Source: Bacillota bacterium
GTDB lineage: Bacteria; Bacillota; Clostridia; Acetivibrionales; DSM-1351
Direction of reading: 5' to 3'
DNA: 64,000 bases
NCBI GenBank assembly: GCA_023398105.1
Contig: JAEWST010000064.1
Span: forward strand, 1-64,000
Below, piece by piece: positions 36,626 to 45,935 of the stretch (the first letter of the stretch is position 1; the number at the start of each line of letters is the position of its first letter). A model generated the notes under the pieces. It was not told the DNA's origin. It saw only the letters and a list, made by a program, of their open reading frames with translations, and did not search any database. The position numbers and the translations under genes were made by a program.

Positions 36626-36965
36626 AAGGGGCTGTTGCAAAACAACAATTTCTGTATACCGATGACTTATTGCAAAAAATAGTACGCAAGTGCAATATAT
36701 CAATGGAGAAGCTCGGTTAGAAATTGATGCTAGAAATAGTAGGCGAAGAACAAGTATTGTAGCCGACACAGCTACAGCACGTAGCTGTGAGTATTACCCC
36801 GAGACAGGATGTCGAGTGTAATACGGTCGGTGGAAGTGCTTGTTCTGAACCGCAACTATTTCAGCTTCAATTTTGTGAACTAGCCATAGATATATACTGC
36901 ATGGGAGTACTATTTAAGCAGTTTACCGTTGATATATCATATTTTTTGTTTTGCAACAGCCCCTT
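36626..36965. mobile_element. 340-bp foldback (MITE-like) element with GGGGCTGTTGCAAAAC ends
   Basis: Perfect 18-bp terminal inverted repeats AAGGGGCTGTTGCAAAAC lie at 36626-36643 and 36948-36965. The arms continue to pair imperfectly inward for about 120 bp. The centre has two hairpins (36768-36775 with 36781-36788; 36791-36797 with 36818-36824) closed by CCGAC/GTCGG and GAACAAG/CTTGTTC. CTT occurs on both sides. The tips resemble IS6-family ends, but there is no transposase. It lies nine bases beyond the cphA stop. The rest of 36480-36974 has no gene. Confidence 0.8.
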
Positions 36966-36974
36966 CTTGAAAAT

Positions 36975-39668
36975 TTATACTGATGATTTAGTATAAGAGT
37001 TAGTTCTCTTATCTAAATTAACCTCTACAACATTCAAATTACTTTGTATGATAAAGTCTGTTGTTTCCTGTTCCTTTCTAAATTTCATTATAACTTGAAT
37101 GGCTGCATCAAGTTCTTCAAAAAATAGTGCTATCATATCTCCAGGACGAGCATCTAGCATTGCCTTTTCAAGTGCTTCCGTTTCGTTTAATACTATTTCT
37201 ACATTTTCCCGTTTAGCTCCTGAGCTTATTATGCTCGATTCCAGCAGTTCTGCAACCTCTCCCCTTCTGCGTCCCCTTAAATCAATATCTTCTTTTACAT
37301 AAATTCTTTCAAATGCTTTGCCACACAGATCTCCTACTTCCTTTATATTTGAGTCCAACCTATCTCCAGGCATACCCACAATTCCTACTAATCTCTTGGA
37401 CTTTAATTTCTGTACAAATTTTACAACTGCATTATAGCCTGCTATATTATGGCTATAATCCAACATTACTCTAAACTCACCCATATCAAATATATTAAAT
37501 CTACCAGGATTTAGTTCTATATCAGGCAGGAAGGTGCTGATACCTTTTTTTATAATATCCAGCGGAACATTTAATCCAATTAAAGCAGCTACAGCCGCTA
37601 AGGAATTTTCAATATTGCATTCTATTAGTCCACCAAAGGTTATTGGAATATCATCTATATCTATGAGTGGAATTCTCTTTGTATCCTTATTTACCCAAAT
37701 AAAACCTTCTTTTACATATACTCCTATGCTATTGGAATTTTTGCAGTGTCTTTTAAATAGTGCATTAGATTTTATCCTGCTAAACATAATTACATTACTT
37801 CTTACCCTTTCAAGCATATAGGGTGTCATACTATCATCAGCATTAAGCACAGCATAACCATCTGGTTTGACAGCTTCTATCACAAGTGCTTTTGTACTGG
37901 CAAGTTCCTCTATTGTATTTATTCCATCAATGCCTAGATGGTCATCACTTATATTTACCAAAACACCTACATCTGCAAGATCATAGCCAAGACCTTTTTT
38001 CACTATTCCACCCCTAGCAGTTTCTAATACTGCGGCATCTACAGTCTTGTCTGATAATATTATTCCTGCACTGGCAGGTCCTGTTGTATCACCCTTCTGA
38101 ATGCATTTATCCCCTATAAATATCCCACTTGTTGAAGTCATTCCAACATTTAGACCCATTATAGAAAGAGTATGTCTAATAAGCCTAGTTGTGGTGGTTT
38201 TTCCATTCGTTCCAGTAATAGCTACAATAGGAATACTACAATTGTCATCAGGATACATCATTTTTAGTATATCCTCTGCTACATCTATTGGCTCGCCCTC
38301 GCTTGGATGTAGATGCATCCTCAGCCCAGGAGCAGCGTTAACCTCAATAATTGCACCCTCACTAATATCTATTGGACAGGAAATATCTTCTGCTGCAAAA
38401 TCTATACCTGCAATTTCTAAATTCATGGCTTTTGCTGCTGCCACTGCATATTGAATATTTTTAGGATGTATTTGAGAGGTGCAGTTCTTTGCTGTTCCTC
38501 CAGTACTTATATTTCCATTCTGCCTTAGCCTGATAACCCTACCCAATTCCAAAACACTATCAGTTGTGAGCCCTTGAGCCTCAAGATAATTTATAGTTAT
38601 TTCATCTAGTTTAATATAGCTTAATGGACGCTCATGATCTTCTCCTCTTAGCGGATTCATATTTTCAATTTTAACCAGTTCTGAAATAGTACTGACACCA
38701 TCACCAATTACCTCGGGAGGTCTTCTTTCAGCCACTGCACACACCCTGTCTCCCACAACCAAAACTCTATAATCTTTACCGTATATATATTTTTCTATAA
38801 TAATCTTTCGTGAATATTTTTTTGCTTCATTAATCGCAGCATTTATTTGATTTTCCGATGTAATATTTACGGTCACACCCTTACCTTGATTTGAGTCTAC
38901 GGGTTTGATTACTAATGGAAATCCAATCTTATTGATAGCTTCTATAGCTTCTTCCGCACTCTGTACTATTAGTCCATATGGAACAGGTATGCTGTTATCC
39001 ATCAATACTTTTTTGGTAAGCTGCTTATCCGATACAATATCTACAGCAATACAGCTTGTACTATCTGGAAGTGAAGCTTGAATTGTTCTACTATTTTTCC
39101 CATATCCCAGTTTCAAAATACTCCCCGTCCCAACTCTGCAAACGGGTATATTCCTTTTTTTTGCCGCTTTATAAATAGCCTTAGTACTAGGCCCCATGTC
39201 AGTTTCAACTGATAGTTTTTTTAGATTTCCAAGTATTTTATCAATGTCTATTGCTATGTTCTGTGCGAAGGCTTTAACTATTTCAATTGCTCTCCTTCCG
39301 CATTCAACTGAAAATGCTTCATTTACATATTCATAAATAATAAAATATTTAGTTGAAGTTCCTATCTGCCTTGTCTTCCCATACCGAACAGGATACCCCA
39401 TTTTATTGTGAAGCTCAATTATCAAATGCTCTGCAACATGACCTATATAAGTACCTTCAATTAATCTTTCTCCAAAACCACCCACATATCCCAATCCACA
39501 AGTATGTTCGGTAATTTCAGGAAAGTGTTCTAGCAGTTTCTTGTTAAAACCCGGTATTTCTCTTGTTGGTCCAGCCTCAAAAATCCCAATATCAACTACC
39601 ATACGGATGACCGACCTATGACTATATATGTTTCTACCTTGAAAGCAATAAATGCTTTTAATTTGCAC
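36975..39668 (-). CDS. cphA: Cyanophycin synthetase
   Basis: 897 residues. It makes cyanophycin, an Asp-Arg storage polymer, from Asp and Arg with ATP. The order is N-terminal domain (about 1-160), ATP-grasp domain (about 215-475, with PVDSNQGKGVTVNI near 255), then a Mur-ligase-like domain with ATP loop AITGTNGKTTTTRLI near 480. GTG at 39668 has AGGAGGT eight bases upstream. It follows cyanophycinase by about 100 bp. Lengths and domains match primer-dependent CphA1 enzymes. Confidence 0.93.
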   Translation of the reverse strand: MQIKSIYCFQGRNIYSHRSVIRMVVDIGIFEAGPTREIPGFNKKLLEHFPEITEHTCGLGYVGGFGERLIEGTYIGHVAEHLIIELHNKMGYPVRYGKTRQIGTSTKYFIIYEYVNEAFSVECGRRAIEIVKAFAQNIAIDIDKILGNLKKLSVETDMGPSTKAIYKAAKKRNIPVCRVGTGSILKLGYGKNSRTIQASLPDSTSCIAVDIVSDKQLTKKVLMDNSIPVPYGLIVQSAEEAIEAINKIGFPLVIKPVDSNQGKGVTVNITSENQINAAINEAKKYSRKIIIEKYIYGKDYRVLVVGDRVCAVAERRPPEVIGDGVSTISELVKIENMNPLRGEDHERPLSYIKLDEITINYLEAQGLTTDSVLELGRVIRLRQNGNISTGGTAKNCTSQIHPKNIQYAVAAAKAMNLEIAGIDFAAEDISCPIDISEGAIIEVNAAPGLRMHLHPSEGEPIDVAEDILKMMYPDDNCSIPIVAITGTNGKTTTTRLIRHTLSIMGLNVGMTSTSGIFIGDKCIQKGDTTGPASAGIILSDKTVDAAVLETARGGIVKKGLGYDLADVGVLVNISDDHLGIDGINTIEELASTKALVIEAVKPDGYAVLNADDSMTPYMLERVRSNVIMFSRIKSNALFKRHCKNSNSIGVYVKEGFIWVNKDTKRIPLIDIDDIPITFGGLIECNIENSLAAVAALIGLNVPLDIIKKGISTFLPDIELNPGRFNIFDMGEFRVMLDYSHNIAGYNAVVKFVQKLKSKRLVGIVGMPGDRLDSNIKEVGDLCGKAFERIYVKEDIDLRGRRRGEVAELLESSIISSGAKRENVEIVLNETEALEKAMLDARPGDMIALFFEELDAAIQVIMKFRKEQETTDFIIQSNLNVVEVNLDKRTNSYTKSSV

Positions 39669-39724
39669 TTGATAAGACCTCCTAAGTCTAGATGAATATT
39701 AGTTTATAACGCCGCCTGAAACCA

Positions 39725-39780
39725 AAGCGGTATCCGCCACTCATAGAAGTGGGGGGATTTTTTCTTGCCTCTTTATATTA
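39725..39780. repeat. Short hairpin repeat at the 3' end of cphB (copy 2)
   Basis: It matches 5501-5556 over 56 bp. A CCACT/AGTGG hairpin around CATAGA is followed by GGGGATTTTTTCTTGCCTC on the plus strand. It overlaps the cphB stop codon. It is similar in style to end hairpins of IS200/IS605 elements. Confidence 0.55.
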
Positions 39781-40573
39781 CTGTTCTACTGATTAAATTA
39801 AAGCCGAAGCCACGTGGCAGGACGTGTAGTGTGACGTTTGACAATGCTATCATCTCTTCTGGATTAAGCTCTGATACATTTGATTTTTTTATGGAAGTAC
39901 CATCAATTACTGTCACACAATTTGTTCCAACCACCTCGAAGGAAGCGTTAGAATGAACTTTAATTGCTGTGTCCTCATCAATTCCTACACCCAATATAGA
40001 AGGATTTTGGGCAACTCCCACCAGCAATCTACCCAGTCTTCCTCTCTGTTCAAAATGCTGATCAATTATCACCTGATTCAGAAATCCTAGCCCTGGTGAC
40101 ATCCCTAATGTACATTTTCTTGCAGCAGAATTACTATTCCCATCCACAATCATTGTACTGCTCATAGCGGATGCTCCAGCACTTGTGCCTATAATAGGTA
40201 TCCCTCGCAAATAAAGTTCTAAAAGAGCCTTGTATGTTTTTGTTCCACCTAGTATACTAGTAATCCGCAGTTGGTCTCCACCAGTAAAAAAAACGCCTGC
40301 TGCATCTGATAATTTTTGTGCTACAGAGTCTTTATTGGCATCATTTCTGCTATCAATGTTCAGAACATCTATGTTATCAACTCCTAGTCGTGTAAAAACG
40401 TCTCTATATTCTTGTCCAACTTCTTGTGGCTTCTGTGTTGCTGTTGTTAAAACAATCATTTTAGCATCAGAGCCTCCACACATATCAATTGCATGCTTTA
40501 AAACTGAGCTTTGTCCCCACTTATCTTCTGCTCCACCTATTATTAATAGATTTCCATTAACCAGCTCACTCAT
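39773..40573 (-). CDS. cphB: Cyanophycinase
   Basis: 266 residues, S51-type serine exopeptidase that releases beta-Asp-Arg dipeptides from cyanophycin. LLIIGGAEDK near residue 9, the nucleophile Ser in GTSAGASAMS near 132 and GFLNQVIIDQHFEQRGRLGR near 164 (catalytic His region) match the family. GGAGGTAAATA precedes ATG. It is followed by cphA, so synthesis and breakdown are in one operon. Confidence 0.94.
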   Translation of the reverse strand: MSELVNGNLLIIGGAEDKWGQSSVLKHAIDMCGGSDAKMIVLTTATQKPQEVGQEYRDVFTRLGVDNIDVLNIDSRNDANKDSVAQKLSDAAGVFFTGGDQLRITSILGGTKTYKALLELYLRGIPIIGTSAGASAMSSTMIVDGNSNSAARKCTLGMSPGLGFLNQVIIDQHFEQRGRLGRLLVGVAQNPSILGVGIDEDTAIKVHSNASFEVVGTNCVTVIDGTSIKKSNVSELNPEEMIALSNVTLHVLPRGFGFNLISRTVI

Positions 40574-40633
40574 TATTTACCTCCAGCATAGCATCTCTAG
40601 AGTTCTACTAATGCTATTCATATATTCATATAT

Positions 40634-40891
40634 TTATATCCCTGGTACAATTCTAGTATTCAACGCTAGTCCTACTCCCATAAGAACTATTGCAGATACT
40701 ACGAGATATATTCCAATCCTACTTTTGTTATTTTTTGTAGCAAGAATACCGCAAATCACACCCAACATTCCAAAAACAAATGGGTATATAAATAAGGCTA
40801 AAACAGCGGATACCCACCCAGCTATAAGTAATAATATCTTTCTTATACTTTCACTTGCACTTAAGCCTAAAATATTTTGAATATTATTCAT
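40634..40891 (-). CDS. Small membrane protein of unknown function
   Basis: 85 residues with three hydrophobic stretches (about 15-35, 37-52 and 60-80). GGGAGG precedes ATG with good spacing. It lies 60 bp before cphB in the same direction, downstream of a tandem hairpin leader region. The helix-loop pattern GVICGILATKNNKSR resembles small DUF4190-like proteins; function unknown. Confidence 0.7.
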   Translation of the reverse strand: MNNIQNILGLSASESIRKILLLIAGWVSAVLALFIYPFVFGMLGVICGILATKNNKSRIGIYLVVSAIVLMGVGLALNTRIVPGI

Positions 40892-40901
40892 GCTAACCTC
40901 C

Positions 40902-40973
40902 CACGTCTCTTTTTAAGATTCTTCATCAACAGCTCGAAAACTGACTATGTTCGACAAATTAGCTTTTCGAGCT
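40902..40973 (-). repeat. Hairpin module, copy 4 (with ribosome binding site)
   Basis: A perfect AGCTCGAAAA / TTTTCGAGCT stem (40931-40940 with 40964-40973) has ATGT in its loop. On the minus strand it leads into GACGTGGGAGGTTAGCATG, the ribosome binding site and start of the small membrane protein, much like copy 3 before the SAF-domain gene. Confidence 0.6.
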
Positions 40974-41083
40974 GAATATTTAAATAATAGTAAAGCCTCA
41001 TGGCTGTACGCAGTAAACTTCACTCTGCCATCCACCTTTTTCACATCCTTTTGCCAGTACGCTGGCGAGACAAATAGTAAGGT

Positions 41084-41129
41084 AAATGCAAAGAGGAGGA
41101 TGAACGCACGAAATATAAACTTTGCATTT
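41084..41129 (-). repeat. Hairpin module, copy 5
   Basis: A perfect 10-bp stem AAATGCAAAG / CTTTGCATTT encloses GGATGAACGCACGAAATATAAA. Loop and position resemble 53122-53159. It lies upstream of copy 4 in the 490-bp gap between two divergent genes. An in-frame minus-strand ORF across it (40913-41146) is probably incidental. The rest of the gap to 41383 is AT-rich promoter DNA for the plus-strand gene. Confidence 0.55.
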
Positions 41130-41383
41130 TTTAAGCAAACCTCCAATTACAAAATATATATTTATAACCTCACCATTGCGTATTATTTACAAAATATATA
41201 GTTAATATTCAACTTTTAATAGTATTTGAAATTAGTTATAATATTTGATATCAATAACATTATTACCCTAAAAATTTTTTATAATGCTACTATTTTAATA
41301 AAAAATTGTATAACCCTGAGAATAAAGTTCCCCATAGTTAGTTTACCTATATTTTTTGCCCAAAGTGGGCAGTGGAGGTTATA

Positions 41384-42415
41384 ATGCAATACAATTTTGA
41401 AAAATTAAGGAATATAACTGAGATTCTTCTTAAGCCAGAAGATGATTATAGCCAATTAACAAAAGCTATAGAAGATTTATATTCATTATTTTTAAAAACA
41501 TCTGAGCTAGAAGTAGATGACAATGAGAATAGAGAGGATGTCTATTTGCCAAAAGGTAAAGCCATTGGAACCACATGGGCTGCCATGTGTATAAAAGAAA
41601 TAATGAGAACTAAGTGTTTTTTAAGAGGACTATATGCTGGAATAAAAGCAGCGCAAGAAAAATTCCCTAATACTTGCATACACATTTTATATGCAGGTAC
41701 TGGTCCATTTGCTACATTGGCTATGCCTATGACAACAGTTTTTACAAGTGAGGAAATCAATTTTACTTTTTTAGAAATAAACCCTGCAAGTATCGAATTT
41801 CTTGAAAGAAACATTAATGCTTTCAATGCACAGAGCTATGTAACTAATATCATTCAGTGTGATGCTACCATGTTTAAAGCTGATAATATTAAACCAATAC
41901 ATATGATTTTAACTGAAACAATGCAGAATGCATTACAAAAAGAGCCACAGGTTTCAATATGTATGAACCTTGTTTCTCAAATGTTGACGGATGGAATTTT
42001 AATTCCTCAAAACATAAAAATTGATGCAGCCTTAATGAGTCCTCAAAAGGTTAAAGAAAGAATGTTGAACCCCAATTTTGGCAATAAAAAGTACTACCAT
42101 GCCTTACAGACAGTCTTTGAGCTAAATAAAACAACAATTGCTTCTCAACCTGTTAAGAACATATCAAATACAAGCTCATATGCATTCCCGGAAGTTGTTG
42201 TTGAAGTTCCTACAGACATAGATTGCCATTATAATGATTTGAATTTATTGACCTATATTCAGGTTTTTGGTGATGTTGAATTAACAAACTATCAATGTTC
42301 CTTGACTATGCCAAAAAGATTGACATACATAAATCAAGGAATAGTTCCTTCAAATAAGATAAGCTTTCAATACTTGATTAGCGATAAGCCAGGTATACAG
42401 TATAAATTTGTATAA
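41384..42415 (+). CDS. SAM-dependent methyltransferase-like protein, substrate unknown
   Basis: About 343 residues. Motif I is HILYAGTGPFATLAMPM near residue 98 and the acidic motif II is FLEINPASIEF near 128. IQCDATMF near 152 and ILTETMQNALQKEPQ near 168 follow, resembling the E-containing loop of arginine-methyltransferase-like folds. The C-terminal 100 residues look beta-rich. ATG at 41384 has GGAGG five bases upstream. It is a single-gene unit on the plus strand. It could act on a protein or small molecule; I cannot tell. Confidence 0.75.
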   Translation: MQYNFEKLRNITEILLKPEDDYSQLTKAIEDLYSLFLKTSELEVDDNENREDVYLPKGKAIGTTWAAMCIKEIMRTKCFLRGLYAGIKAAQEKFPNTCIHILYAGTGPFATLAMPMTTVFTSEEINFTFLEINPASIEFLERNINAFNAQSYVTNIIQCDATMFKADNIKPIHMILTETMQNALQKEPQVSICMNLVSQMLTDGILIPQNIKIDAALMSPQKVKERMLNPNFGNKKYYHALQTVFELNKTTIASQPVKNISNTSSYAFPEVVVEVPTDIDCHYNDLNLLTYIQVFGDVELTNYQCSLTMPKRLTYINQGIVPSNKISFQYLISDKPGIQYKFV

Positions 42416-42525
42416 TATTTTGGCTGTGTTAAAGTATAATGTTTTTATATGATTAAATCTTATAAAAGTGGTTATAACATAATCCAATTATATTCTGCAA
42501 CAAAAATAGATTTTTACAAACTACA

Positions 42526-42570
42526 ACAAGCTTCATTCCGGCATAAATCTTAAGCTGAAATGAAGCTTGT
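42526..42570. terminator. Convergent-gene hairpin
   Basis: ACAAGCTTCATT pairs perfectly with AATGAAGCTTGT, between the methyltransferase-like gene and leuB, which converge. No clear T-run follows directly. Confidence 0.5.
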
Positions 42571-42608
42571 ATACATCTTAACAATATTTAATAATTGATT
42601 GTACTATT

Positions 42609-43679
42609 TTAAAGCTCTTCTCTTATAATTTTTCCCATTTCCTTTGTGCCTACAACGGTAGTTCCAGCTGATGCAATGTCACCTGTTCTATAGCCTTTGT
42701 CTAATACACTAACTACAGCTTTTTCTATAGCATCAGCTTCTTTTGTCAAATCAAGAGAATATCTAAGCATCATTGCAACGGAAAGTATTGTGGCAATTGG
42801 GTTTGCTTTATCCTGCCCTGCAATATCTGGTGCTGAACCGTGTATTGGTTCATATAACCCAAGCTTTGTAGCTCCTAAACTTGCAGATGGCAACATTCCG
42901 ATAGATCCAGTAATCATTGATGCTTCATCAGACAATATATCTCCAAATATATTACTTGTAAGTACTACATCAAACTGTGCAGGGTTTCTTACAAGCTGCA
43001 TTGCCGCATTATCTACATACATGTGGCTTAAGGCTACCTCAGGATAGTCCTTCGCAACCTCCTCTACTACCTGCCTCCAGAATCTTGAGCTTTCCAATAC
43101 ATTTGCTTTATCAACAGACATTAGCTTTTTACCACGCTTCATAGCTGTTTCAAAGCCTACTTTAGCAATTCTCTCAACCTCTGTTCTATTATACATTTCA
43201 GTATCATAAGCAGCTTCTACACCTTCTGTTTCAAGTCTGCCTCTTTTCCCGAAATAAATTCCACCAGTAAGCTCTCGAATAACCATTATGTCAATTCCAT
43301 TACTGATTATATCTGATTTTAATGGCGAAGCATCCTTCAACGCATTGTATATAATGGCAGGTCTTAAATTTGCATATAGTCCCAAAGCCGCTCTGATACC
43401 AAGCAAGCCAGCTTCAGGTCTTAAATTTCCAGGTACTGTATCCCATTTAGGTCCGCCAACTGCACCTAATAATACAGCATCGCTACTTTTACAAGCATCT
43501 ATTGTAGACTGTGGAAGTGGTACTCCATGCTTGTCTATTGCAATTCCTCCAAGGTCTGCTTCGGTAAGCTCAAAACTATGTCCATATTTTTTTTCAATTA
43601 CCTTGAGTACCTCTAAAGCTTCTGAAACTATATCAGGTCCAATGCCGTCTCCTGGCAGTACTGTAATTTTATAATTCAT
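42609..43679 (-). CDS. leuB: 3-isopropylmalate dehydrogenase
   Basis: 356 residues. Oxidises and decarboxylates 3-isopropylmalate in leucine synthesis using NAD. LPGDGIGPDIV at residues 8-18, the substrate-binding RPEAGLLGIRAALGLYANLR near 86-105, DIMVIRELTGGIYFG near 128 and the metal-site DILSDEASMI near 246 are visible. GGAGATG precedes ATG. It is last in a leuC-leuD-leuB series; leuA is not nearby. Confidence 0.96.
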   Translation of the reverse strand: MNYKITVLPGDGIGPDIVSEALEVLKVIEKKYGHSFELTEADLGGIAIDKHGVPLPQSTIDACKSSDAVLLGAVGGPKWDTVPGNLRPEAGLLGIRAALGLYANLRPAIIYNALKDASPLKSDIISNGIDIMVIRELTGGIYFGKRGRLETEGVEAAYDTEMYNRTEVERIAKVGFETAMKRGKKLMSVDKANVLESSRFWRQVVEEVAKDYPEVALSHMYVDNAAMQLVRNPAQFDVVLTSNIFGDILSDEASMITGSIGMLPSASLGATKLGLYEPIHGSAPDIAGQDKANPIATILSVAMMLRYSLDLTKEADAIEKAVVSVLDKGYRTGDIASAGTTVVGTKEMGKIIREEL

Positions 43680-43853
43680 TATTTCATCTCCATTCTACTT
43701 ATGCTAAAAACCAACACCATGCTAAAGCCTACTAAAATACAGTTCTTACAATACTGAATTATTGTAGCCTTCAAATAAACCCATATCAATAAATTATTCA
43801 TCTTAAATACAGCGGAACAAACTTTAGATAAGTTTAGACACCGTAAAAGTTGG

Positions 43854-44342
43854 TTATTTAGCTTGCTTAATATAATTAATCAGCCCATCTGCAGAAATTA
43901 TTTCCTGCATAAACTCTGGGAATGGCTGACCCTGATAGGTTTTTCCTGTTGTAAGGTTCTTAATGCTTCCTTTATCGAAATCAACTTCAACCTCATCGCC
44001 GTCACTTATATCTATAGCTGCTTCAGGACATTCAATAATTGGAAGTCCTATATTAATTGAATTTCTATAAAAAATCCTTGCAAATGTCTCAGCAATAACG
44101 CAGGATATTCCTGCTGCTTTAATAGAAATAGGAGCATGCTCCCTAGATGAACCGCAGCCAAAATTCTTTCCAGCTACCATTACATCACCCTTTTGAACTC
44201 TCGATGTGAATTTATCATCTAAATCCTCCATACAATGACTTGCCAATTCTGCAGGGTCTGATGTATTTAAATATCTTGCAGGTATAATAACGTCTGTGTC
44301 TACGTTATTTCCATATTTTATAACTTTACCTTTAGCATTCAT
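43854..44342 (-). CDS. leuD: 3-isopropylmalate dehydratase small subunit
   Basis: 162 residues of the archaeal/clostridial short type. It forms isopropylmalate isomerase with LeuC. The swivel-domain signatures DTDVIIPARYLNTSDP near residue 14 and GKNFGCGSSREHAP near 57 are present. GAGGAGG precedes ATG. The gap 43680-43853 to leuB holds no gene. Confidence 0.96.
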   Translation of the reverse strand: MNAKGKVIKYGNNVDTDVIIPARYLNTSDPAELASHCMEDLDDKFTSRVQKGDVMVAGKNFGCGSSREHAPISIKAAGISCVIAETFARIFYRNSINIGLPIIECPEAAIDISDGDEVEVDFDKGSIKNLTTGKTYQGQPFPEFMQEIISADGLINYIKQAK

Positions 44343-44410
44343 ATTTTTGCCTCCTCACACTTTGTAATTGTTCACTTAGCTTTATAAATAGGAACAGTCT
44401 TTCGGGCAAG

Positions 44411-44437
44411 CCTTGACAAAATAGAATTTATCAAGGT
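44411..44437 (-). other. Hairpin between leuC and leuD
   Basis: CCTTGA.AAA pairs with TTTATCAAGG around TAGAA in the 131-bp gap. No T-box or attenuator pattern was found around it. It may stabilise one mRNA segment. Confidence 0.4.
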
Positions 44438-44473
44438 TCCGCACCACTTTCCATATAAAATCCGCCTAACTTA

Positions 44474-45736
44474 TTAGTCTAATTCTTCAGGCCCTGCAAT
44501 TCTTCCTAAAACTGCTGATGCAGCAGCTATAGCAGGGCTTGCCAAGTAAACTTCGCTTTCAGGGTGTCCCATACGTCCAACAAAATTTCTGTTTGTAGTT
44601 GAAACTGCTCTTTCGCCTTTTGCAAGAATACCCATATGTCCTCCAAGGCATGGTCCACAGGTAGGTGTGCTTACAGCTGCTCCTGAATCAATGAATATAT
44701 CAAATAAGCCCTCATTCATTGCTTGTTTCCAAATCTTTTGAGTAGCAGGAATGATGATACAGCGAATGTCTTCATGCACCTTTCTGCCTTTTAATACCTC
44801 AGCAGCAATTCTCATATCTTCAATTCTTCCATTTGTGCATGAACCAATTATTACTTGATCTATTCTAATATCTCCAACATTATCTATTGTACGAGCATTT
44901 TCAGGAAGATGTGGGAATGCAACTGTTGGTTTAATTGTATCTAAATCAATCTCATAAACCTCACAATATTCCGCATCCTCATCTGCTTTATACGCTGTAT
45001 AATTTCTTGTAGAATGTTCTTTTACATATTCTACAGTCTTTTCATCCACCTCAAATATACCATTCTTCGCACCTGCCTCAATTGCCATGTTAGCAATTGT
45101 AAACCTATCATCCATAGAAAGTTCATGGCAACCGCTACCTGTGAATTCCATTGATTTATATAGAGCTCCGTCTACACCTATCATTCCGATAATGTGAAGA
45201 ATTACATCTTTTCCTCCAACCCATTTGCGAGGTTTTCCCTTAAGTACAAATTTGATTGCCTCTGGAATCTTGAACCATGCTTCTCCAGTTGCCATTCCAG
45301 CTGCCATATCAGTACTTCCAATACCTGTAGAGAATGCACCCAAGGCACCATAAGTACAAGTGTGGGAGTCAGCTCCAATAACTACATCTCCTGAAACAAC
45401 AAGTCCTCTTTCAGGAAGCAATGCATGTTCAACACCCATTTGTCCAACTTCAAAAAAGTTCACAATCCCCATTCTCTTTGCAAACTCTCTGCAAAGCTTT
45501 ACCTGTTCTGCTGATTTAATGTCCTTGTTTGGTGTGAAGTGGTCAGGCACTATTGCAATCTTATTTATATCAAAAACTTCATCCAGTCCTATCTTATCAA
45601 ATTCCTTAATAGCCACTGGTGTAGTAATATCATTTCCTAAAACCATATCAAGCTTTGCTTTGATAAGTTGTCCAGCCCTCACTGATCCCAGCCCTGCATG
45701 AGCTGCAAGAATTTTTTGTGTCATTGTCATTCCCAT
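44474..45736 (-). CDS. leuC: 3-isopropylmalate dehydratase large subunit
   Basis: 420 residues, aconitase-family [4Fe-4S] enzyme. Cluster cysteines are in GSCTNGR near residue 300 and TCGPCLGGHMG near 360. GADSHTCTYGALGAFSTGIG near 127 is the substrate loop. AGGAGG precedes ATG at 45736. The length matches the monofunctional short form. It is the first leu gene here; the promoter region 45737-45935 shows no T-box. Confidence 0.96.
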   Translation of the reverse strand: MGMTMTQKILAAHAGLGSVRAGQLIKAKLDMVLGNDITTPVAIKEFDKIGLDEVFDINKIAIVPDHFTPNKDIKSAEQVKLCREFAKRMGIVNFFEVGQMGVEHALLPERGLVVSGDVVIGADSHTCTYGALGAFSTGIGSTDMAAGMATGEAWFKIPEAIKFVLKGKPRKWVGGKDVILHIIGMIGVDGALYKSMEFTGSGCHELSMDDRFTIANMAIEAGAKNGIFEVDEKTVEYVKEHSTRNYTAYKADEDAEYCEVYEIDLDTIKPTVAFPHLPENARTIDNVGDIRIDQVIIGSCTNGRIEDMRIAAEVLKGRKVHEDIRCIIIPATQKIWKQAMNEGLFDIFIDSGAAVSTPTCGPCLGGHMGILAKGERAVSTTNRNFVGRMGHPESEVYLASPAIAAASAVLGRIAGPEELD

Positions 45737-45935
45737 ATAAAACGCCTCCTCTTTCTATTAAAGTCTTACATAAGTTTTGTATAAAGGATATTAGCCATTA
45801 TATCTATAAACTTACTATTATTTTAAATTCTATGAAATTGAGTCCTTAGATTCAAAAAACACCTTTTGTATTGTCTTGTAGCAATTATATATTAATACTA
45901 AAAAGTGTTCTTCCTGTTATTTATCGTTATTTTTA

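Noticed and set aside
5501..39780. Calling the holB/cphB 3' repeats an IS605 insertion
   Set aside because: Only about 56 bp is shared, with no TnpA or TnpB gene and no left end; kept as an unexplained repeat.
40913..41146. Minus-strand 77-codon ORF with signal-like hydrophobic start
   Set aside because: It starts at a TTG that is itself part of GGAGG, runs through two hairpin modules and has no ribosome binding site. The related module at 53122 keeps the structure but not a long frame, so the sequence is better explained as structured DNA or RNA.
41284..41383. GCCCAAAGTGGGC palindrome before the methyltransferase-like gene as a riboswitch
   Set aside because: Only a 4-bp stem with no further conserved structure; too little to call.
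45737..45935. T-box or leader-peptide attenuator before leuC
   Set aside because: No AGGGTGG-ACCGCG core, no Leu-codon run and no terminator/antiterminator pair were found. A similar-looking GTGGTGCGGAACC at about 44435-44447 is inside the operon and lacks the rest of a T-box.
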